This document shows positions 11,898-23,985 of a DNA stretch of 64,000 nucleotides, piece after piece. The stretch spans positions 1,612,001-1,676,000 of the forward strand of contig JAVHNS010000008.1 in NCBI GenBank assembly GCA_036872755.1, written 5' to 3'. Origin of the DNA: Orbilia blumenaviensis (Eukaryota > Ascomycota > Orbiliomycetes > Orbiliales > Orbiliaceae). A model generated the notes under the pieces. That model had not been told where the DNA came from, did not search any database, and worked only from the letters and a program-made list of their open reading frames with translations. How positions within the stretch are numbered: the first letter of the stretch is position 1; every line of letters starts with the position of its first letter. Made by a program: the position numbers and the translations under genes.

Positions 11898-14800
11898 ATG
11901 GCACTTTCCTCCGCCATGTCCCGAGGTATGTGCCAGTCCAGTACACATATTAATATATATCATGTGCACCACAATTGTATACTATAGCCCTTAAATTATA
12001 TAGAATAGCGTACCTAATGGTACATACCTGAGTAGGTAAGAAGGAGAGCAACATATAGAATAGCTAATCACCAACTGGCTATAGGCGTTCCTTTCCTCAA
12101 GCGCACATTACGTGGTATTAAATTCAAATTTCATCCAAACCAAGCTCCTAGAATCCGGTTTTTGCCCAAGCCTAGATCTAACATAAATTGCGGTGATCAT
12201 TTTGATATTGATACGCCAGTCAGAAAGTTGGGTTTGGCGTCCCAAGTACGGTTTCTGTCATCATCTTCAAAAGCCCCAAAACCTAAAGACGGCCATGGTC
12301 GAGATGACGATGATAATGAGAGTAAAGGACCAGATGCTGGTACTTCGGAACTTTGCCGCATCCGAAAACCCCTACCCCAGCTCTCGGAACAACAAGAACA
12401 AGCAAAGCAGATTCTGACGGAAGGCAAGCAAAATATTCTTATAAATGCATGCGCGGGAAGTGGGAAGACGACGACAGTTCTGCAGATGGCTCGTATTGGT
12501 AAAAGGCTCCTTGCCTTGCTCTATAACGAGAGGCTGAAGGCAGAGACAATAGCTAGAGCTAAAGAATTAGAACTTGACAATCTTACCATCGACAATTATC
12601 ACGGTCTAGCGTATGCCCTATAAAACTCGTCGTTCAAAAGAAGTTTTCGTTTGAAATCTGACCAATCTGCCACCACTTACAGGTATCATCATTACTCAAA
12701 GGAGGCAGCTACAGATCAAGGGTTGAAACGAATAGTCGAAGAAAATATGTCACCAATTCGACCACTTCCCGAGTTCGATGTTCTAATTCTCGATGAGCAA
12801 CAAGATATGAACCCGATAATCTACAACTTTGTCCTCAAACTACTACGAGATTGCGCTAAGACTGGGACTAAGTCCCCTCAGTTGATGCTTCTTGGTGACC
12901 CAAGACAGGTGCATTCCCACAACGTGTACAGCATGTATATATGTTTATTTGTATTGATGCGTCTTTGTGACCATGAATATGAGATACTGACAGCTGGCTG
13001 GTGTCGAAAAAGGAGATTTATCAATTCAACAACGCCGATAAGCGATTTCTAACCCATTGTCGAGAACTATTCCCTGGGCAATATATTGCAAACGGGAAAG
13101 TGCACGAAAGAACCTGGGTGGAAATCAATCAAACAGTGTCGTTCAGAATGACCCGTCAAATCATCCGCTTCATAAATCACCAACTCCTAAAGGATTCTGG
13201 GCCACATATCGAGGTTGCCAAGGATAAACCGAGCGGTCCACTCCCAAGATACGTAGTCTGCGACGCATTCGGAGACGTACCGCTGAGGGAAGTTAAGCGC
13301 TTGTTGTATGAGGGAAGAATCCCTCCAGAAGATATTCTTATTATGGCCCCATCTCTAAGGTCAATGAAAGGCTTTATCCTTGAACTTGCTAATCGAATTG
13401 CTTTGGAGATGCCTGAGGTCAAGATCCATGTACCATCAGACGACAATAAAGAGGTTTCAAAAACAGTCAGCGCAGGAAAGATTGTTTTCGCCTCTTACCA
13501 CCAAGCAAAGGGGATAGAAAGAGAAGCTGCTATTTTGTTTAACTTTTCTAGTTCTTACTATGACTTCTATGACCGATACCCCACAACGTTAACCCATGTA
13601 GGGAACGTTCAATACGTCGCTGCCACAAGGGCAAGAAAACACTTAGTTTTAATTCACCACCACAAAGATGACTACCTACCCTTCATCGATCAGGATACAT
13701 TGTCTGAGTATTGTTACCTACCCCCTGGGCCTGATTCCGAGGTCAAGCCTTGCCGAACGAAAAAAGAGATCCAGCAAATGGAAGATCCGAAGCACCAATG
13801 GAGGGTTACTGATTTGACAAGGAATATACCAGAGACAGTTCTTTCCGAGTGTATGATTTCTTCCCTTTCCTACTCAAAATCAGGTACGCTATTAACAATG
13901 TTTCGAACAGGTTTCAAAGAACTCGGGCTGGAGATGGTCCGAAAGCCGAATAAACAAAGAGTCTGGCCGCCTACAGAAATCGAAGTCGCACCTGGAGAGT
14001 GGGAAGCTGTGGCGGATATCACCGGAACAGCGGTGCCAGCAATTTACGAGTACTTTTCCAAGGACCAGGAGAAGTGCGCGCTAATTACTGAAATGGTTGG
14101 GAAACTAAAGGAGTTACCTTCACCCCTTTGCTTACTCTTGGAGCAGCATGACAAGTATAAAGACCACATGCTCGCTATCGAAAACCGTCTCAAGGAAAAA
14201 AAACTGGAGATATCAGACATTCTATTCATGGCAAATATTTCTAATATGCTGATGACCGGTTATATCCACAAAGTCCTATCTATACCACTGGACAAATACA
14301 CCTGGTTTACGATCGAACATTTCAATGCCGCATTTCCGATACTCAAAACTCGGATTAGCGATAGCGCACGTTATGAAATTAATGTTTGCCATAAATTCGC
14401 TGACGTTAAAGCTGGAACCAAAAATGTCACGGTTAGAGGCCGGACCGATGTATTCGATTTTGCAAGGTTATGGGAATTGAAATGGACCGGAGCTCTACGT
14501 CCGGAGCACGTTCTCCAGGTAGCATTGTATGCAGCGGTCAACAAGAGATCAAGGATCAAGAAATTCCACGAGAAAGAATATTTTGATAGTCAACCAATCG
14601 AATATCAAGAGAAATACGCCAAACGGAAGACAAAGCCCATGATTCCCATGGATATCGACTACAATGATCTCAAAAACGAAGTTCTGGCCAAGAAAGTTAA
14701 GGGTCTTTCAAACTACTTACTACACATTCCTACAGGACAGATAGTCAAGATCAGTAGCCCTCTTAATAGAAAGAAAGACGGTGTTATTGAGGTCTTGAAG

Positions 14801-14971
14801 ATGCTCGTCAAAGCAAAAAGTGACCCGCCACCACTAGCGATTAGCGACCAGGCGTTCTTAGAAGAGGCGAAGCGTGGGTTTCCGAGTTCCGTTGGACCCT
14901 GCACTGTCCCTCCTTGGCTAAGCCCTGGTTGGAATAAGATGAAGCAATCGGCATCCAAGAAAAAGAAGTAG
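11898..14971 (+). CDS. UvrD-type SF1 helicase with C-terminal PD-(D/E)XK (RecB-like) nuclease domain, probably mitochondrial
   Basis: Exons 11898..11925, 12085..12610, 12683..12908 and 13013..14971 join in frame to 912 residues; every junction restores a conserved helicase motif. Visible motifs: Q-motif LSEQQEQAKQI; motif I ACAGSGKT (Lys about 137); motif II DEQQD (222-226); motif III GDPRQEIYQF (256-265), split by intron 3; SFRMTRQ; motif V ASYHQAKGIE (420-429); motif VI VAATRAR (462-468). About 270 residues later comes a RecB-type nuclease signature: Asp739 in GRTD, Glu748-x-Lys750 in ELK, then Gln762 and Tyr766 in EHVLQVALYA. The first 40 residues have about ten Arg/Lys and no Asp/Glu, as in mitochondrial presequences. 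Predicted role, by inference: unwinding and nucleolytic processing of DNA, perhaps mtDNA. The first exon has only 28 nt and rests on the GTATGTG donor, acceptor CTATAG and the lack of any other in-frame ATG; MSR at 11916 is an alternative start. I do not recognise a named fungal orthologue. Confidence 0.85.
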
Positions 14972-15660
14972 CTCGGTGTATCCAGCCATCGTAAATTTTG
15001 CACGCGATGCCTAGACTTAATAGTTTTGGGTCTTGTCTTGAAGCATTTCAGATTCAGGCTTCATCGTTGATACTTGTAAATAGATATCTGGGTTTTTATA
15101 TACAATTTATGCGTGGATAAATTTTAACTACAAATTTTAACTGTATATAAGAAAAGAAACCCACAAATTATTAAGACCAAGCCGTAATATTATAATGCTA
15201 TTCAGATCACATCAGTTTAGGCCTTTAGAGTAGCATTTTCTCGCCACCGCATTGCACTTTGCTAGCTTAGCCCAATTGTAATCGGCCTATCAGTGCATGC
15301 ACATATACATCATTCCGATGAAGTGTTGTTAGTGTGGTGATATCAGCCAACCAGAACCTGGGAAGGCTACATGCATTGTACGTCATGAGAGCTCTTGCAG
15401 GCTGGGGAGTTGATGGAGCCCGGCTTCCCGAATTATGTATAGCGCTGAAGATAACTGCCTGAGCTCGAAGTGCGAATGAGACCAATCCAGCATAGCCGAT
15501 GCGGACTCTGAGGGATGCCAATAGTGGGGACGACGTATAATCGTCTGATCTCTTTCTTTCTTTCTCACAGAGAAACCGAAAGCTTACATTACCTCATAAA
15601 CTCATCTCGCCCGATTCAACATCCAACTTTTGAACCCGCCCAACTCGCTGCTTCAACACA
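14972..15660. other. Spacer between helicase-nuclease and SAC phosphatase genes
   Basis: AT-rich 3' region of the helicase gene up to about 15200, then the promoter and leader of the SAC gene, with a CTTTCTTTCTTT tract at about 15551-15565 of the kind common just upstream of fungal genes. No ORF of substance. Confidence 0.5.
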
Positions 15661-18600
15661 ATGCCCGGGCTCGTTCGCAAAATCTTAATTCTCGCCGCCG
15701 TAGATGGGCTTCTACTACTTCCTACCGGCCCGAGATCTCGCGGTCAGGGGCCTACTAAAATATCCTATAAAACTGGCGCCGTGAATGCTTCCATCGATGA
15801 AACACCAGTTTCGCAGGCAGTAGCTTCGGGCAACTCATTTGAAGTTGTTGGAATAGCAGGTGGGCTTAGTTCGATGGCCCCTCAGTTCACGGCGCGGTCC
15901 AATTAACGTCGAATACGTAGGTCTGCTATCGGTACCGTCCGGTTCGTGGCTTATCGCAATTACCAAGCGATCACCAGTAGCGGAAATTAAGGGTCGCCAG
16001 ATATTTGTTATTACCGATATCGCATTAATTCCACTGCATTCGAAATCTGAGGCCGAAGCTGCAATACTTCGAATTAAAGCAAAGGCGGCGAAGCGGAGCT
16101 CAAGCAATGCTGGAATAGAAGATGTGGATTCAGACGATGATTATGATGGGGAATCTATATTGTCGAGCGACGACGACGTATCCGACGACCCGCCGCGAAG
16201 ACCGAGCCATAATAGAACGCTATCCTCATCCATCGCAGAGGATGTAATCGGAAGGAAAGGCGTCTACGGACGGTTCGCTGAACGTTGGTTCTCAAAGAGA
16301 GGCTGGCAGGTCGATAGAAACCGTCTGCAAGGGCTAAGCGGGAAAGGTGAAATTGGAGGCGAGAGTTTTCAGATGCGGAGAATGAAATCTCGTACTGGTT
16401 CTCCAGACTCGGAAGCCGCAGAGAAAGCTGTCTCTCCAGGATTAGATGAACAAGCTCAGGAATCGCAACGAGAGATGACTTTGACCGGAGACGGTACCGG
16501 GGCTGATGCTCCAACCGATCCAGATCAGCCGTTGGAGGAACCGGTTGACAGTGAAGTCGTCGAGGGAGTTGCGAATAGCTTGACCCCAAAGCTTTTGCGC
16601 ACGACAAAACTCTTGCTATCTGCCTCACGCTCCTTCTACTTCTCATATGATTACGATATTACTCGGTCAATAGTCAAGCAAACTTCTGCTACAAGTAGCG
16701 AAGTTCCTTTACACAAGAAAGTAGACAATGAGGTACTTGTTCCCATATGCCATAGCCTATGGCCACAGAGCTAATACAGTGCAGTTCTTCTGGAATCAAC
16801 ATCTCCTTGAGCCTTTTATCGAGTCTGGTCAACATCACTTTGCCCTCCCGTTAATGCAAGGCTTCGTCGCTCAGCAGCACTTCCAAATCCCTAACAAAGA
16901 AGGTTATTCTCGAAATTTCCTACTAACACTACTTAGTCGTCGCAGCGTCAACAGAGCGGGTCTGAGATATCTGCGGCGGGGTGTCGATGAACATGGTTAT
17001 GTTGCCAATTGCGTCGAAACGGAACAGCTTCTTAGCGACATAGATAAAAATGCTGAATACTCTTTTGTTCAGATTAGAGGCAGCATCCCGCTATTCTTCC
17101 AACAATCTCCTTACGCTTTGAAACCAAAACCAATCCTCATGCATAGCGAAAATGCGAACAAAGCTGCTTTCCAGGCACATTTCAAACGGATGAAGGACCG
17201 CTACGGAGAAATACAAGCAGTAAACCTAGTCGAAAAGCATGGCTTTGAAGCAATAGTAGGCGATATGTATGAGAAATACGCTACAGAGCTCGAAGATCCA
17301 AAAATAAAGTTCGAATGGTTTGATTTCCACTCGGAATGCCGAGGAATGAAATTCGAGAATGTCAACCTGCTCTTAGATCGAGTTGGAGACGTTGTGGAGG
17401 AGTTTGGTTGGACGGAGGAGAAAAACGACAGGATTGAAAAGTCTCAGACAGGGTGAGATTGCGGATATTTATTGTTAACGGAAAACCCTTTGAAACTAAC
17501 TTTCATGATAGTGTCATCCGCACGAACTGTATGGATTGTCTTGACCGAAGTAATGTCGTTATGAGCAACTTTGCAAGGAGGGCTATCGAGATTCAGCTCA
17601 CGAGGCTCAACATTGATCCAACAAAACTTGACACATCATTAAATTTCATGAATCTCTTGTGGGCAGACAACGGAGACGCTGTATCGAAGCAGTATTCTTC
17701 CACTGCTGCTCTAAAGGGTGATTTTACACGTACGAAGAAACGCAACATATCCGGAGCCCTGGCAGACTTTGGCCTGACTCTCACCCGATTGTGAGTATTT
17801 CCCCTTCAGGACTATTATATATCCAAGGTTACACAGACATGGCTAACTAGATTAACCTAGTTGGAATAACATAATTGGCGATTTCTTTACCCAAGCCGCT
17901 ATCGATTATCTCCTGGGAAACGTATCGGCACAAGTATTTGTCGAATTTGAGGCGAAAATGATGAGCGGCGACCCCGCTGTTAGCGTTTCAAAGGTTCGAC
18001 AGAATGCGAGTAAGTAGAAATAAACTCGACTAACCCTTATCATTATAAATCTGGCCTGCGGATCTGTTGAAACTAACTGAGCTGTAGTTGAAACAAGTTG
18101 CCGCCTTGTAATCGCTGATAGTAACGAAGAAATGATTGGAGGATGGACTTTACGCACACCCAATGAAGAGAACACTTTGTATGTGATATAATTCATCGGC
18201 CAGTGCCCTTTTGCCAAAACTAACCAACCCATAGGCGAACATTTCCCTTCAAAGAAATTGTTCTGCTTCTCACCGATGCTGCTCTCTATTTTTGCAAGTT
18301 CGACTTTTCGATGGATAAAGTCTCTGCATTCGAGCGAATATCGCTTGAGAATGTCAAGGGGGTTCAGTATGGTATGATTAATTGCCTCCTAGTATACTAT
18401 TATGCCGAAATGGAATACTGATCTGGTACGCAGGCGCGTACATTACCTCAACGTTGACGTCCGCACAAGTGGACGAAAAACAAAATGTGGGGCTCGTTAT
18501 TAAATATGAGCCCGGGAAGGATGACATCTTACGGATAAACACCCGATCCCTGACTTCCAATGTGTCTCGCCAGAACGGAGACATAGCGGCAGATGCAGCT

Positions 18601-19035
18601 GTGCCCCCCGAGACTGAAGACAAAGACGAAGGTGACACGAAGAAATCCGACAATGCGAAATCTCAAAAAGAAAAACCAAGGTCCCCGTCCGACCCAAATT
18701 CTGAACGGTTTCTAGCTTTTAAAGCAATCCCGGCAGATTCTTCTATCAAGTCAGCGAGCCGTCTACCGAGCCCGCTGCGTAAATCTGCAGATTCCGGGGA
18801 AGAAGCTCTGATTTTGAGTATATGCAGTGAAATTGAGAGAGCCTGCAAAGTTGTGAACCCCCATTTAAACAGCTCGACAACAAACGGGTCTGTACAGGAG
18901 GATGGTAGCACGGGAAAAGATGTGGTCGCACCGTTCGTAGAGAAAAGGGACGTTGTGAGTGTTATAGAGGCGAAGAAGAGTACTGGACTGCTTGAGCAAG
19001 TTGGGTATTCTATCCGCCGATGGGTTTGGGCATAG
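15661..19035 (+). CDS. SAC-domain phosphoinositide phosphatase with C-terminal hSac2-like domain
   Basis: Removes phosphate from phosphoinositides at membranes. Eight exons (15661..15859, 15921..16732, 16785..17452, 17512..17790, 17861..18009, 18088..18178, 18235..18371, 18434..19035) join in frame to 978 residues. The SAC core shows FFWNQHLLEPFI, RRGVDEHGYVANCVETEQ and the catalytic CX5R motif in RTNCMDCLDRSN (Cys about 566, Arg about 572). Residues about 690-820 (SCRLVIADSNEEMIGGW through FPFKEIVLLLTDAALYF) resemble the hSac2/INPP5F domain. There is no 5-phosphatase domain, so it is not a synaptojanin (Inp51-53). An acidic, Ser/Asp-rich low-complexity insert of roughly 170 residues interrupts the N-terminal half of the SAC domain. 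No transmembrane tail is visible, unlike Sac1 itself. Family is clear; substrate preference is not. Confidence 0.93.
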
Positions 19036-20664
19036 ACATATATTGGATTTCAAGCGCATTACCTAAAGCAGGATGGCCTGAAGTTCTATAACATCGATAC
19101 ACAAGTGGTTTAGTTGGGTCCATGCATCTATTGATCTGTATACTGGGGGTTTGGTGTTGTGTGGTTTTTTGAGCATTAATGATTCAGGTTCTCTGCATAG
19201 ACTCGACTTCTGATACAAAAATCCTTCGTACCAAGGCTTTTCTTCCGTATTCTCGTCAGCATCATGCCTGCCCCCGTCCGCCAATTCCAAAAAGTGCATA
19301 GAAATCCACCACGGAGTTTTTAACGTTATTGAAAATAGTTTGACTGGCTTCCCAAGAAAAGCTGAACCTGCCAAGATATGCGTCTGACAGAACAGTCCTT
19401 TTGCCCAGACACATATTTGAGATTCTCAGGATATCACTAACCACATCTGGAGCAGGCAGTGCGGCTGATGCTTGACCAGCTTAATCTTGGCAGTCAAACG
19501 GCCCTCTTCTGATGAAGAAAAATAAGCATTTGATCCCTCGGGTTACGAGAAGCCAAACAGTAATATACTAGAGCGTAAATTCGATCCACTCTTGAGATCG
19601 TTCGCATTCTGATGAAGTTGACTTGGGCATCCTAAAATTCAGCTACGGTACTCGACTTTCGACCCCCCCCAAGCAAGGAAAAACATATTTGACCATTCAG
19701 ATCTCAAAAATGGTAACAGTCTCGACGATATCGTGCAAAACTTGGGATAATTTTCAAACAAGCAAGAAAAGACACCAGTGTCCTTATAAACGCAAATACT
19801 TGCGTGCATGTAATCGATAAGTCTTACGGTCGTGTCAGATTTTGGCTCACGGCCAAGAGGTCGCCCTGGGCCGAATCCACCCAGCCCCTGCACGGTTTTG
19901 CGGCTGAAGCTTTCTTAGCGGGCGACGGTTTCTAAACTTATCGTTGGAAACACAAATCATTTGTCCCATATCAAATCCTCATCCTCGCTGGACCGTAGGC
20001 TGCATTCGGTAGCTCGGGATCCCTGTCACCAAGCTAGCTGGCCCTTGGTGGGGAGCAAGCTCCTCCCCTCACAGCCCTCTGCCGACACACAAAGATTTGA
20101 GATTTGAATTTTAATGTGTGGAGCTTTCTGGACTAGATCTCCAGAAGCTCCCACCAAAATGAATGGAGGCTGAGGCAACTTCCTTCCCTCTTTTGATCCA
20201 TGGGCTTTTCTTAGCTCCTCATGGAGGAGCTACCCTGACCTACCTGCACAAGGTCGTCTTCTTTTTTTTTTTTTTGGCCGTCAATCCTGACGGTGGGGCT
20301 GAAGCAGCTTACTTTTCTTGATACCTCTCTCAGCCTTACTAGCAGCTGTTCCTTTGCTTGATTTTTAGTTCTTATACTACCTTCAGCCCAGGTGGACCTT
20401 ACGAAGGCTTCTGATCCCATTCTCTCTTTTAACGACACTACTCCTCCCTCGACTGTTCCCGACATATTTTTTGACGAGTTTCCTTTTCGTTTTGTTAATC
20501 CGGGGTTTCGGGTTCATTGGGTTTTCTATTTTGATTTCTGCTACCTTGATACCACTGGAAGTTCCTTGGCTTGGATGAGAGGCTGCATATAACGACTCCA
20601 AAAATTTTCCCACTCGTTCTTCGATTTGGTGTGCTGAATAGGCACCGCAAAGGCTCAATTCAAT
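19036..20664. other. Spacer between SAC phosphatase and repeat-bearing secreted protein
   Basis: A 1.6-kb region. Minus-strand frames at 19063-19374 and 20211-20658 have no ATG-led, motif-bearing sequence and are not called. A T/G-rich stretch with a T11 run near 20262-20273 precedes the next gene. Nothing else recognised. Confidence 0.45.
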
Positions 20665-22202
20665 ATGAAGTCGAGATACATACTAGCAGGTGCTGGGCTG
20701 TTGCACTCTGTTAAGGCAATCCCCGCATACATCACGACGGTATTTTCTTGTCCCGATGTTGTGACAATTACGCAGACAGTATACCCGCCTGGATGGACAA
20801 ATACAGGACCAATATACACCACCAGGCCTTTGACTGAACCTCGACCACCACAACCTGAGGGCAATCCACCACCCCCTCAAGCCCAATGTACAGAACAAGG
20901 CCTTACGACATCATGGGAGACCGAATACGCACTTAGAACAGTGTACTACTCAGAATACGGGATGTACTCTGGTCCTCCTGGTTGCCCACCGACAATTTAT
21001 GCGTACATGCCAACTACAATCACTGTAAGTCCTTATTCAATTCACTTTAAACTTCAATTAATTATGTGTCATATGCTAAATACTATTGATACAAATAGTG
21101 TTCAGAACCAGTGACTACCGGGTGGGTTGGTTATGCTGCGGATATTGCATGTGCCTCCTGCACAGCTACAACCCTCGTTGGATTGAGACCAAGCGTTGGC
21201 ACCACCAACGGCGCCGTCGTTACCTATTATACCATCTTCACTGAGGTTTACGTCGAGGCTGGGACGACCACTCGGGCGGATGCTGTCGGTCCCCAATGGA
21301 CAACAACCGGAACTCCTCCATACGTTGCTCCCTATGCTAAGCAGTGCACAAGCACTGCTGGAGGTTATACCGGTGCCGGAGCTACCCCAACTGTTGGGGG
21401 AGGTCTCACTGTCACTACCGGCAGCGGTGGTAGACGGCCATACCCATCTATTGACTACAATGATCCAAATGTCTTCAATGGTGGTAAATCCGTTCCAATT
21501 GTTTCCAATGGGTATACAGGCAATAATCAACCACCTGCCCCAAATCCAACCCAGGCTCCAACCGGTGGTAACACTGGACCAGCGCAAAGCCAGGGTCCAT
21601 ACACCTGGACTCGTGGCGGTGGTTATCCAAGCATCAACTATGATGACCCGAACGTCTTCCGTGGTGGCCCAGGCACTGGAGCCCCACGACCAGCGCCAAA
21701 CGGCGGTACCAGCAGTCGTCCACCAATGGCCGAGACCGCTGCTCCAAACACTTCCACTGGCCCTGCTCCTCCCCGCCCAACCGGAACTGATCGCCCCACC
21801 TCTTATCCCATAGACTATAGCGATCCCAATGTCTTCCGTCCCCTCACTGGTGGCATCGAGATTGTTTCTGTTACTGGCCCACCACCAGTCTTGACTCCAG
21901 CTACTACCACATACACTCTCCCAAGCTCCTTCGGTGCTAATTATAACTCGGTTGACTTTGAGGCTTCAGAGAATTTCCGCCCTCTCACTGGTGGTATCTC
22001 TATTGTGTCTCTCAATCCTCCTCAATCCTTCCCACCTCCAATCACCACCTCCATCCCAGTCACTTCCCGGGTCACCTCCAATTACCCTAGCATCGACTAC
22101 GCCAATCCAAGCATTTTCCGAGGTCAAGATCCCAATGGTGGCGGAGCCGCACCTGCTTCGACTGCCACTTCGCCTGTCACTAGCGCCACTTCTGCTGCTT
22201 AA
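20665..22202 (+). CDS. Secreted cell-surface-type protein with five YPSIDY-DPNVF repeats
   Basis: Exons 20665..21024 and 21099..22202 join at phase 0 (donor GTAAGT, acceptor AATAG) to 487 residues. The N-terminus MKSRYILAGAGLLHSVKA is a plausible signal peptide. An N-terminal region of about 230 residues is rich in Thr, Tyr and Pro and has about nine Cys (for example CTEQG, CSEPV, CASC, CTSTAGG), suggesting a disulphide-bonded extracellular fold. The C-terminal half is Pro/Thr/Gly-rich and carries five spaced copies of Y-P-S-I-D-Y-x-D-P-N-V-F-R-G, two of them followed by PLTGGI-IVS. There is no hydrophobic C-terminal tail, so no GPI anchor is evident. I do not recognise the family. A wall-associated or matrix protein is the natural guess. 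Confidence 0.85.
21441..22131 (+). repeat. Five dispersed coding repeats (YPSIDYxDPNVFRG)
   Basis: Copies begin at about 21441, 21624, 21804, 21942 and 22083, that is every 138-183 nt. Copies 1-3 and 5 keep the Y-P-(S)-I-x-Y core and a DPNVF- or NPSIF-type ending; copy 4 is diverged (YNSVDF...NFRPLTGG). Spacers are Pro/Thr/Gly-rich and unrelated in detail. Confidence 0.85.
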
Positions 22203-23286
22203 AACTATTGATGACATGAACATTTAAGGAGTTGGTTTTGCTAATAAAAAAATTTCTATCTGAAAAGAGAAAAAAAAATTGGGAAATATAACTACACCTA
22301 TTTTCTCTCACACAGAGGTTCAAAAAAGCGAGCATTATCATAGTGTTTAGTGTGTAAGCGGATCCCAGATATTTTTTTTTACAATCTATTCAACCATTTG
22401 TGTAGTTTTATAACTTCTTAGACTCAAGAAATACATTCCTTGGGGGGGTTGCTGGTTTTCTTTTCCTTTTTCTTTTCTATCTTTCCTTACTCTACGGGTT
22501 TCTATTTTGCGATATCTATACGGGCCAAGTCGTTTTTTTCTTGTATTGTTTTTTCGTGCTCTTTTTTTTTAACTATCTAGTAGTTAACGGCGCTGTCATA
22601 CCAAACGGCCTGATATTCAGTTTTTTCTACTCTCTAAATCTAACGATAAGAAATCATCATGGGGCGCTCCTTTACTTTATTAATTTTCAGGGATCAATGA
22701 TAATCATTTGAAATACTTCCTGCCAAAAACAAAAAGTACCCATAATACTGCAGTTTAAATTCGGCAGGGGGGGTAAACCAGGCTCCGGCAGATACAAGAA
22801 AGAAACAAAGAAAAATTCTCGTGTAAGGCTGAGGGTTGAGCTGAGGGTGCAAAAACATAAAGCCTTCGGGTAAGCTTCGCTATAAATAGAAGCGGCTCTT
22901 GCAGGTTCAAAGTATTTGAACAAAAAACTCGATGATTCAGCAGCCGGGGAAGGGTGGACACAGCAGGGATATCTTACACACCGAGTACATGTGCAGGCAT
23001 GCAGAACACGCTGTGTGAGAATGTATTATATACATGCTGACCTGCAGGTGAGCGATCTCTTACGGGCTAGATATACTGTTCTCTCTGAAATACCTGCTTG
23101 GCCGGCAAGTACCAAGTGGTGAGTGCTTAATTAATGGCTGGTGAACTTGTATCGGCGCAACCAGCTTTGTGGTTTTGTGTGGTATTTCCTTCTTGGAGAG
23201 CGAAGGTGGGGGACAAAACGCACCTCCAGCCATTTCAGGTCGACCGAGCCACGGCTCACCCACGACATCCACACCCGCAAAACATC

Positions 23287-23945
23287 AAAACCGGCCCCGC
23301 ATCACCCAATTCTGCTCCAAATCACTTGGTTTTAGGGCCAATCGACGCCGCAGAAGCCGCCGCATCTTTCTATCAATATTTTATGGAAATCGAAATTTTG
23401 ACCTACACCACCTAAAAAGCGTCCCGAAATCTCGTAACACAGTGTGTGTCCCCGCAAAGGATTTAAAACCGACCCCCATTGCCCAATTTTGATCAGAAAC
23501 AGTTCGTTTTAGGGCCAATCGAACCGCCTTGAAGTAGCGCATCTTTCTATATACTTTTTATGAAATTCAGTGATTTGACCCAAATCGACCCCAAACCTTG
23601 ACAAGAATCGGATCTTTGTCCTCAGAACCCCACCAAAGTTGCCGCAACCGAGAATCGTGTGTACGAGAATACTTAAAACGACCGCGCACTGCTCAATTCT
23701 GCTCCAAAATCCTTAATTTTAGGATAAATTGAATCCCCAAAGCTAAGCGCATCTTTTGATCCACTTTTTATAAAATTCGGTGATGTGACCTAAATCACTC
23801 CTTCCGGCCCACCAGATCCCAAACATCTACAAAAACATCACCGCATCACCCAATTCTTCACGGAATCATATAATTTTAGGGTCAATCGAATCGCACTAAC
23901 AGCCCGCATCTTTTGAGACACTTTTTATAAAATTCGGAGATGTCA
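23287..23945 (+). repeat. Four diverged tandem units, about 160-210 bp period
   Basis: Units start at about 23287, 23465, 23675 and 23832. Each runs: AAAAC plus a C-rich patch, then CACCCAATTCTGCTCC or a variant, TTTTAGGGCCAATCGA, GCGCATCTTT, and ACTTTTTATAAAATTCGGTGATGTGACC. Units differ by many substitutions and small indels, so the array is old. No long frame spans it, so it is not a coding repeat as it now stands. It could be a minisatellite or the internal repeats of a degraded mobile element. Confidence 0.8.
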
Positions 23946-23985
23946 GATTCTGACCGTTTCAACTAGTTTTGACGTCCAAAATGAA

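Noticed and set aside
19063..19374. 103-codon minus-strand frame downstream of the SAC gene
   Set aside because: Starts with TTG, has no motif and overlaps the probable 3' UTR of the SAC gene.
23134..23492. Overlapping short frames across the tandem array
   Set aside because: They break between repeat units and do not keep a common frame, so the array is not a coding repeat.
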